Below are positions 55,165 to 64,000 of a DNA stretch of 64,000 bases, piece after piece. Each line of letters opens with the position of its first letter. Positions within the stretch are counted from its first letter, which is position 1. The notes beneath the pieces were generated by a model. It had not been told where the DNA came from. It ran no database searches and saw only the letters and a list, made by a program, of their open reading frames with translations. The stretch comes from Aporrectodea caliginosa (lineage: Eukaryota; Annelida; Clitellata; Crassiclitellata; Lumbricidae): contig JACEVL010000498.1 in the NCBI GenBank assembly GCA_020284085.1, forward strand, positions 277,001-341,000, given 5' to 3'. Made by a program: the position numbers and the translations under genes.

Positions 55165-56290
55165 CCGGACGCCATCAACCACGGCCAGTGTTTCAGTTGA
55201 TAAAAAAGAGCAAGAGGTCGACAATTTAACATATTACCAAGGCAAATGAATGCAGGTCAAAATCTAATGTTGTTGTTGCACACGAAATAACTGACGACTC
55301 ACAAGATATTTTAGCTGCCTGACCCTCCCCAACATCTTTTAAGTTATTTAGCCCGATTTGAAGAAGAACTGGGGGTGGGGGTTGAACCCCTAACAGCCCC
55401 ACCTGCAACAACAACTAAAACAGTGACTGCAATCCTCCTTCAACAAACAAAGCACTTGTTAGCGACTTGGTACATTGTGGTCGAGTCATAGAACTTTCCC
55501 TGTTCGCAGTCTTGCAGTGTGGTATACATTGGTCGAATAGGTTTAGCACTTGGGGTCTATTATCCGACGATTACGAGTGTTTGAGGGTGCTGAGTGGACT
55601 CCGTTTAATGACCTGGGACAATGTTGTTTCCATGGACTTTCTTCTGAGTCTCGCTTTCAGATATGCTGACCTTGTGCATATAGTAAGTGGGATGAATAGG
55701 TGCGAGAGTAATTGCAATGCACTGGGTTTTAATGTGCTAAAAGAATTAGTTGTAGTTGATTATAATAAGAATAAATTGCTTATTGCACTGATTCTGATGA
55801 TGCCGTGGTGTCTGTGGAAGTGTTTGGTTCAGTATTAGTTAATGTGTTGGCACTTGGCACTCCAACATATATGCATTAATCTTGCCATGTAGAGTGCTGT
55901 GTGTTTGCTAGTACTTCTCGATAAAGAATATTCTTACTTTACTTACTTATATACAATATTATACATTTACACATAGTGACATATACATGCATATGCAAAT
56001 CTCATCTTATGGCTTTTATGCATATGCATAATGCTGATTTAATTTAATGATGCATACATAATCATACACATATGATTTTGATAATCTGATCTAATTGCTT
56101 TTATACATTCACTTGCACAGTAGTAGTTTTAACACACACACACGCACGTGTGCACACACAGACACAAACAAACACACACACAAACAGACCCACACACACA
56201 CGCACACACACAAACAGACCCACACACATGCACAGACTAAGTAGGGTACAGCGCCATGATTCAAACAAGGTTCCAGCACACTTTAGGCAT
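55165..56290. other. 3' flank of the polycystin-like gene
   Basis: The 3' untranslated region is probably here. The first AATAAA is at 55771-55776, about 600 bases after the stop. A LINE tail lies at 55855-55945 and (CA)-rich sequence at 56130-56230. No other gene is seen. Confidence 0.45.
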
Positions 56291-56299
56291 AAATTATAA

Positions 56300-57780
56300 T
56301 TACGAGGTCATATCAAGTCTCGCCTTGGCTCCTTTGTCTAATGTAATCGGTGCCAGGTTTATTGGCGGCGCCCGTCAGAGCCCCCCTTCCCCATCCGAGC
56401 CCTGCAGGGCCGGTTAAGGGGTAATCAATTAGGGGTCACGGTCTGTCGGCCCCTGAGATTTGGCGGGCGGGCTGTCGGGGCTATCGGCCTCTCGTCGAGT
56501 AGCCTCGTAGCCCTTAAGGCTTAAGCTAGTAGGCCTGGCGTCTTGGCGCGCGCCAGGCCTAGCTGGTTGATTCGACGGCGTGTTGGAGGCGTCATCCTTA
56601 TCAAAACACGTTTCTTAAATGTTCTATCTATAGAACCCTCTAATTATAAACATGCGACCTCACGGACGAACCCCGTTGTCTGTACGACTCCTGGCCACCA
56701 TATGCACCGACCGGGTGAGTTGAAAGCGCGGAGAGGAGGTGTCGAGACCGGTGGGGGAGAATGAGATCATTAGGGCTGGACGGTTTGATTGACAGCTGGA
56801 AGTCCATCCCATAGAGCACTTGTCTCGTGTCGCATAATTTACTGCTCGGCGTCGGAGTGATACGGCCGTATTTCCTGTGAGCCCCCGACCCTTAATTAGA
56901 GGACCCGGATACCACCCTCCGGCAGGGTACCAACACCGGGGAGTCCGATAAAATCTGTAATGTCCCGGTAATGTCCGTTTATGCCGGCGTTTCGTCTGGT
57001 TTAGGGGCGAACTAGATTTCCTGTCGGACCAACACAGCGCAGGTGATGAGGGCGTTTCGTAAATACATAATTAATACCTTAGGCAGCCATTTTCTATTTT
57101 TCTCGATCGCGTTTTTAATGGATATTTTGTTTCTAACGCACTGGTAAGTGCTTTATTTGCATAAATACGGCTGCGGGTTAAATAGCTGCGCCGGCGAATT
57201 TGTTTAATTTTGGTTGCAAATGAGCCGTTCGTGCGATATTTTTGTTCGAAGCGTAACATGGCGTGACGCATGCGAATAGTACAGTCACGGAGCGTAGAAC
57301 GCGGGATTTCAGTGAAACCCTTTTTGAACGGGTTTAACGTAAGCCCTCTTTTAAGGGGATGGTGTGCATGGATGGTTTGAACCCCGGTCGAGAGGGAAGC
57401 TGCCTAGAATTTGGATTTGGGGGTCGAGTCAGTTTCCATGGCGGATTGATCGTGTTTGATATGAGGAGCGTTACGGTCTGATTAGAATGGCTTGGACTGT
57501 ATCGGAATCCGTTCCAGTAATGCTTTCGTTCTGCGTTTGAGGTTGGTTTTGACGAGATTTGAGGGGTTCTGTGGCCAGACCCCAGGGTCCGATCTCGAAA
57601 CTCTACGCAGTGTTTGCTGACGGGTCGAAAGTCACGTGTCGGCGCTGCGTTCGATTGGGGTACGGGGTCGGGACCGGGGTCACGAGTGAGGTCAATTAAA
57701 AGGCAATTAGCAGGTCGTGGATTCAGTCAAGGAGGACTAATTACAACGATCTAATTGCGACCTCAGGTGACAGCGATGAC
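56300..57780. promoter_or_regulatory. GC/CpG-rich, repeat-free block; candidate cis-regulatory region
   Basis: Base composition changes sharply: many CG dinucleotides, no SINE/LINE, no long ORF. Motifs include TGATTGACAG (56786-56795, PBX/MEIS-like), ATTTGCAT (57155-57162, POU octamer), TAATTA at 56893 and 57068, and several caattag/ctaatta near 57690-57755. This is inferred to be a regulatory element or CpG island. The target gene is unknown. Confidence 0.35.
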
Positions 57781-57834
57781 CTGTTTCATTCTGAGTTTAT
57801 TTGAAGCCCTTTATCATCAACATTATTTACATAC

Positions 57835-57925
57835 AGCATTATTATACAACATCAGCCTCTGCTGAGTATCTCTGGAAGTGGCGTTATATAAATTTGCAAC
57901 TACCTTTACTATTACCATATAACTC
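57835..57925 (+). mobile_element. LINE 3' tail
   Basis: 'cctctgctgagtatctctggaagtggcgttatataaatttgcaactacc' matches the tail at 59030-59090. Confidence 0.6.
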
Positions 57926-58724
57926 CGCCACTGTCTGGCAGTGCCAGTCCCAACCCTGGATAAAGGAGGAGGGCGACGCTAATGATCTTTGTTATCACAG
58001 TGTCCTTATTCTTAAACTACTATTACCATATTAATTGTACAGACAACCCTAGTGATGATTCTGAAATATGCAGTTGTCAAATATTGCTGGTAATATTTGT
58101 GAAGCTTGGAATTTTTGGGTCAAAATTACCGAATTTTGTGCAGGCAACGATGTTTTTGAAATCCATGCAGTCCATTTAACCCATGGGATGTCTGTAATGT
58201 TTATTCGGATATTTGAAAGTCATGTGGTGCTCATGTGTTGTGAAGTGTTTGATGAAGAGTTGTGCAAATCGTCTCCTCTCGTGTATTTGCATTGATGTTA
58301 ATATCAGAGATATTAAGTGGGTAGGTAAGTAAGTGAGTAGCCTTTATATTTACCTTTGACAATTGCATATGCTAAACTGTACCCCTCATGTCTTTGATCG
58401 GGCTTGATGAGACTACCTGAAGTCATACCTTGACACCTGATGGTTTCAAATGACTCATGCCCCATAGTAATGCATCCGAATGTTTATATAGCTGCTTTTC
58501 TTACCATAACTTCTCACAGAAGATATAAGAAACATGAATCCAAAACTAAAACGAATTCCACCCGAACATTGATATTTGAAAACTTCTGTTTCATGGATGC
58601 TCATTACGATAGTTATTCGGTATAGGTGTCTGTCTTCAACGGGTACTACATAAATGCTGAATTCCAATAAATTTAATCAAATTCCATTAAATCCACAGTA
58701 AAATGTTGTCCACTTTGAGTTTAA
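57926..58724. other. No gene recognised
   Basis: Short ORFs only, with no family resemblance. Contains (tagg/aagt)n near 58320-58340 and a probable LINE tail ending 'aattccaataaatttaa' near 58660. Confidence 0.5.
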
Positions 58725-59100
58725 GATCTTGATGCTCATCCGTAATTTCCTGGCATGCAGTTTGTGCTCCATCTTACCTCAAAGATCTTTGCATTTCGGT
58801 GTTTTCCTACCCGGTCGCAGATTTCTCCAATGTGCCACGCAAGGCGACTTGGTTGTTCCACCAGCCAAGACTTCCACGGTCCAGCATAGACGTTTTGCTG
58901 TGGTCGACCCATCCGTCTGGAACAAGCTGCCTAAGAACTTGCGATATGAATTTCTCAGCCTCCCTTTTCCGCAAACGCTTGGAAGACCATTTTTTGTTCG
59001 ATCGTGGTGTCATTGTGTTAGGTTGAAAGCACCTCTGCTGAGTCTGTCTTGAAGTGGTGCTATCTAAATTTGCAATTACCACTACCATTACAGCACCTTA
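58725..59100 (+). mobile_element. LINE 3' end with (ACCATT)n-type tail
   Basis: Encodes GDLVVPPAKTSTVQHRRFAV and DPSVWNKLPKNLR, the ORF2 C-terminal motif. 'gcacctctgctgagtctgtcttgaagtggtgctatctaaatttgcaattacc' follows. Confidence 0.82.
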
Positions 59101-59329
59101 TTGGCTTGGTATACATTGTGTGGGTGATTGAGGCCTGACCTTTAACTTTGCTGCCATGAGATCAGTGACCTATTTTAAACTCCTGGCAATTCACCAAAAA
59201 ATATATAGGCTGGAGAGGGCATGGTTGAGATTGTGCCCATTGGCTGTGCTTTGAGAGGTTGGTGCTATATAAATGTTGCGATACATACATGCTTACTTGC
59301 AGACATTTACTTGCGTACACTTATCTATG

Positions 59330-60745
59330 ATTGACTGACTGACAGATTGACTTACTAAGTGACTGCCTAACTGACTAATTAACTGACTGACTGACTGACT
59401 TGCTAATTGACTGACTGACCTACTAAGTGATTGACAGATTGACTTACTAAGTGACTGCCTAACTGACTAATTGACTGACTGACTGACTGACTTGCTAATT
59501 GACTGACTGACCTACTAAGTGATTGACAGATTGACTTACTAAGTGACTGCCTAACTGACTAATTGACTGACTGACTGACTGACTTGCTAATTGACTGACT
59601 GACCTACTAAGTGATTGACAGATTGACTTACTAAGTGACTGCCTAACTGACTAATTGACTGACTGACTGACTGACTTGCTAATTGACTGACTGACCTACT
59701 AAGTGATTGACAGATTGACTTACTAAGTGACTGCCTAACTGACTAATTGACTGACTGACTGACTGACTTGCTAATTGACTGACTGACCTACTAAGTGATT
59801 GACAGATTGACTTACTAAGTGACTGCCTAACTGACTAATTGACTGACTGACTGACTGACTTGCTAATTGACTGACTGACCTACTAAGTGATTGACAGATT
59901 GACTTACTAAGTGACTGCCTAACTGACTAATTGACTGACTGACTGACTGACTTGCTAATTGACTGACTGACCTACTAAGTGATTGACAGATTGACTTACT
60001 AAGTGACTGCCTAACTGACTAATTGACTGACTGACTGACTGACTTGCTAATTGACTGACTGACCTACTAAGTGATTGACAGATTGACTTACTAAGTGACT
60101 GCCTAACTGACTAATTGACTGACTGACTGACTGACTTGCTAATTGACTGACTGACCTACTAAGTGATTGACAGATTGACTTACTAAGTGACTGCCTAACT
60201 GACTAATTGACTGACTGACTGATTGACTTGCTAATTGACTGACTGACCTACTAAGTGATTGACAGATTGACTTACTAAGTGACTGCCTAACTGACTAATT
60301 GACTGACTGACTGACTAATTGACTGACTGACCTACTAAGTGATTGACAGATTGACTTACTAAGTGACTGCCTAACTGACTAATTGACTGACTGACTGACT
60401 GACTTGCTAATTGACTGACTGACCTACTAAGTGATTGACAGACTGACTTACTAAGTGACTGCCTAACTGACTACTAAGTGACTGCCTAACTGACTGACTG
60501 ACTGACTGACTGACTTGCTAATTGACTGACTGACCTACTAAGTGATTGACAGATTGACTTACTAAGTGACTGCCTAACTGACTAATTGACTGACTGACTG
60601 ACTGACTTGCTAATTGACTGACTGACCTACTAAGTGATTGACAGATTGACTTACTAAACTGCCTAACTGACTAATTGACTGACTGACTGACTGACTTTAA
60701 TTGACTGACTGACCTACTAAGTGATTGACAGAGACTTACTAAGTG
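59330..60745. repeat. 92-bp minisatellite
   Basis: About 15 copies of a 92-bp unit (e.g. 'cctactaagtgattgacag' recurs at 59419, 59511, 59603), itself composed of 4-bp 'gact/gatt' sub-repeats. Copies are nearly identical; two internal truncations occur near 60310 and 60470. Confidence 0.95.
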
Positions 60746-63540
60746 AAAATAATTTCAAATGTTTCAAGTGACTGAAAACTGATCATATTTCAAATACAAC
60801 TGACTTCCATGATCAGTCTGACCGAATCAGTGTCCAACCTTTTCCAGACAAAACATGTATAATTAATTAGTACATCTAAGGCATCAACCGATGGCAACCG
60901 ATGGCACCAAATACAACCCCTTATCATTACTTCTAAGAGAGTATTTATGCGCTATGCACAGATTAAACAAATTTCTTTGTACCCAGTTTGTCTTGTGGGA
61001 AGTCCGTCTGTGGGTCTGTCTTTTGTGGAATCTGTCTGGGTGTCTGTCGGGGTAGGGTAGGGTGGAGGGGGTTGTCGCAATCAATTCAGCACGTGTTCAG
61101 AACCTATTAATTTTCTCGACTAGACCTTATTTTTATCCTGCCGAAGGCGCATGGCAAAAACACAACTGGTTAAACGTTGGCTAATAAATCATATTTAAAA
61201 TAAGATCCCAGAGCTGTGAATGCGCTTCGAGGTAGGGTATGAGATGTTGATGTATGTTGAGGGAGGCGGGGGTTGGTTGGGAAAGGGAAGTCTTTCATGG
61301 ATCGTCTCCACAGGAGACCGACATTTAAAAAATTGATACCCATTTATGCATGGAGACCGAAGTTTCCCCCTAAAATCCATCTTTGCTACTTTTACCACCA
61401 CACCGTTCTTACCGAATGGTACAACTCCGTACAAGGTGGTCAGTCGGTCAGTCGCTTAGTAAGTAAGTAAGTCAGTCAATTTGTGAGTCAATAACTTGGT
61501 CAGTCAGTCATTTAGTCAGTCAGTAAATTACTCAGTCATTCAGTAAGTCAGTCAGTTAGTAAGTCAATAAGTGAATCGGTCAGTCAGTCAATTATAGTCG
61601 GTCAGAAGTTTTGTGGATGACTGTTTTAGTTTAGGCTACTTGATTTTGTTGACCTTTAATTAGCAGCATCTCCTGCGTTCCTATAGTCAACTTAGTGAGT
61701 CTGTCTAGACATCAGTCAGTCAGTTATGCAGTCAGTCATCCAGTGTGCTCAATAATCGGCAGTGTGGCCTTTGATAGTAAACTAAAGCAGTGTTCGAGAA
61801 AACTTTTGAGGATCTCAAGACCAGTGAACATCTTTGCGATTTAATTAGGTGTTCTGTGTTAGACTGCAGAAAATGTGTATTAGTTCTTTCCATGCACCAG
61901 TAAAAAGTGAAGTTTATAGTTTGGAAGATTGTTGCATGTATACATACTTATTATTTAGCACTTCAGTGTAGGCTACTTATATCATGCTAGTTTGTGAACT
62001 CGCCACAAAAGCGTGGGTAGCTGGAAAAAGATACTTAAGTCTTCAATTGTTTGCGAAACCAGATAAGAGAGTGAATTATATAGATGAGTATATATGCTCA
62101 GACAACACACCCTCACAAACATCCGTCCACCCACACACACACACCCACAGACACACACACACACACGTACTTACACACACATACACATACACACACAGAC
62201 ACACACATGTCAGTAGACATATACACACACACACAAGTAAACTCCTTGGATCAACTGTTACTAAACTTATAAACTTTAGCCCTGTCAATGTCTGACATTA
62301 TGGGGGCGTTTCTGATGGAGGTGTAGGGTTATTGTAGTGCTTTTGGAGAGGGTATTATTATTGGAGTGGGTGGGGTTATTGGAGCTGGGGTATGGTTATT
62401 GGAGTGGCCTATGATTGCAAATGATGGGCTTGGCCTTGGACCCATCCTTAGAAAGACACTCACAGAAGCAGGCCATCCAGAATCATGCCCCCCCCTTTAA
62501 GTCTCCCCAAAGTGGTATTACACTTTGAAAGGGGAATATTGCAAGGAGAGGAAGGAGAGAAGGATGGGCGGAGATTGATGAAGTGGACGGAACAGCAGAA
62601 GACCCTCTTCAACACATCCTCTGGTCTTCTTCTCCTGCCCTATTATCCCAAGCATGGCGCATATGTGTGTAGGAAATGTATGCGTATATTGTAATTGTGA
62701 AAATTAGTAACTTGTACCTCTGCAGTGTATAATGCGCAAGGCACCAACAAGTGGAGCACCAAAAGGGGTAGGGGCTTAGGGTAATGGTAACACTCTGGCA
62801 CGAAGATCACGGACGCGGAGTCGCTATACCCGTTAGATCAGGTCGACTCGAGCCTTTCATTCAGCATCAATACTGAGCCATATTCAGATCAGCACGAGCC
62901 ATATTCAGATCAATACTGAGCCATATTCAGATCAGATTATTATTATTATTATTAAAACCGAGCCATATTCTGATCAACACCCAGCCATTTCAGATCAACA
63001 CCGAGCCATAAGCAGGCCATAACGGATCCATAATTAGGTCAATGCGTGCATGCATGCATGTGTTAGCGATCTATGTCTGTTATTGGGGCCAACTCAACCT
63101 ACCACCCGCTGTGATTGGCAAATAACTGCTGACACAGGAAATCAAAATAGCGTGTCAACTGTTTGATGCATCGGACAGCGATTCAGCGAAGTCAATCTAC
63201 TGGAGTAAAGTAAGCCAAAAAAGCCTTTCATGTAATTGGACTCTAAGGCCTGTATACAGCCAGCTGTGAATAAATCCATTTTAAGTATATAAACAGAGCA
63301 TGGGACCAGCGCATCTCAGGACTTTTTACTTTCCGGCTTACGTTGGTATCAAGCTACGTGGCGACAGTGGCATACACGCGTTCATTCATGCATGCATATT
63401 ATATCATCATCATCAGTTCCTGGCGCCAGCCATTTGGCGGCGATGGGTACGAATAAATGATCTCCATTGTCCTCTGTCATTTGTCAGGTCCATTGCTCCC
63501 TTTAGTGTTAGTCCAAGTGATGTCATGTCCTCATATTAGC
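60746..63540. other. Intergenic stretch without a convincing gene
   Basis: Contains (cagt)n near 61440-61610 and 61710-61750, a CA-rich block at 62110-62245, and short 'gagccatattcagatca' repeats at 62870-63010. ORFs are short and unlike known families. Confidence 0.5.
62110..62245. repeat. (CA)n-rich microsatellite
   Basis: cacaca-dominated run with c/t variants. Overlapping Cys/Val or His/Thr-rich ORFs are artefacts. Confidence 0.9.
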
Positions 63541-63544
63541 AAGG

Positions 63545-63830
63545 GGGTGTGCGATAGTGTAGTGGTTTGCGTGCTGGACTGTCAGTAGAGAGGTCAGGGA
63601 TCAAATCCACACCAGGGCAGAAAGTTGGTTTGAGATTTCTGCTTCACCAGTGCCTCCTAGCCAACTCAGCTACAATGAGTACACTGACCGTACACTGTCA
63701 GTGGGAAGATGAGACGGCGAGGTGATGACTGGCCACCCGCCTTCGTATGCCGAGGCTAAGAAAATGAAGTCGCTAACACTTCATACCCATGGCTGCCTCT
63801 TAGGCTATAGCCCTAGGGACTGCTGTTCTT
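63545..63830 (+). mobile_element. SINE family B, reference full-length copy
   Basis: Runs from a tRNA-like head ('tagtgtagtggtttgcgtgctggac', B-box-like 'gggatcaaatcc') through 'cagaaag..gatttctgc', 'gagtacactgaccgtacactgtc', 'ctggccacccgcc', 'ctaagaaaatgaagtcgctaac', 'cccatggctgcc' to 'gggactgctgttcttcctcctc'. It is about 285 bp and defines the family. Confidence 0.85.
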
Positions 63831-64000
63831 CCTCCTCCACCTGCAGACACTTCTGTTCAGTCTTTGGAGCGATTAGGAACGTGGATAGCGATACCGAGGG
63901 TGGAGTGGGAGGGTAGGGAGATGGAAAGGTGCGTCCTCGTGTTGTTAGGTGTAGAGTTCAGTGGGCAACCGGTTGGTTAATGGCGGTTTATAAGTGCTAA

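Overview
This is nuclear DNA from an animal, most likely a marine invertebrate. The evidence is split genes with GT-AG introns, dense fossil SINEs and LINEs, large tandem arrays, and proteins whose relatives are metazoan (codanin-1, an 11-pass polycystin-1-like protein, adaptor mu-1). I cannot fix the phylum from sequence alone. I rebuilt the genes by joining open segments at splice sites, checking phase at every junction and comparing with remembered protein families; no alignment was run.

Layout. (1) 1-12,943, minus strand: a codanin-1 (CDAN1) gene. Twenty-one coding exons are present, giving about 1,075 residues from the start Met. The C-terminal exons lie beyond the left edge. (2) 12,944-16,692: a head-to-head intergenic space with repeats and one weak candidate exon. 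(3) 16,693-55,164, plus strand: a polycystin-1-like gene. Its 22 coding exons sum to 6,687 nt (2,228 codons plus stop) with consistent phase throughout. Domain order is signal peptide, fucolectin-like lectin domain, PKD-like segment, REJ, GAIN/GPS, TM1, PLAT, ten further membrane segments with the polycystin channel, and a Ser/Thr/Ala/Gly/Gln-rich tail. (4) One intron of this gene (31,031-47,795) is about 16.8 kb and holds two arrays of a 13-bp repeat, together about 11.3 kb. Between the arrays is a 4.9-kb island with six internal exons of an AP-1 mu subunit gene on the minus strand, lacking first and last exons, plus an LTR. (5) 55,165-64,000: no convincing gene. It holds a GC- and CpG-rich, low-repeat block with clustered transcription-factor-like motifs, a 92-bp minisatellite, and LINE/SINE remains.

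The two complete-looking loci are not functionally linked: codanin-1 acts on histone chaperone ASF1, whereas the polycystin-like protein would be a membrane receptor-channel. The most unusual part of the window is the AP-1 mu island enclosed by identical-unit arrays inside a polycystin intron. It is either a segmental duplication/insertion or an assembly join through the repeats. Two hAT-type MITEs with exact 8-bp target duplications, and a SINE whose end forms a splice acceptor tract, are also clear.
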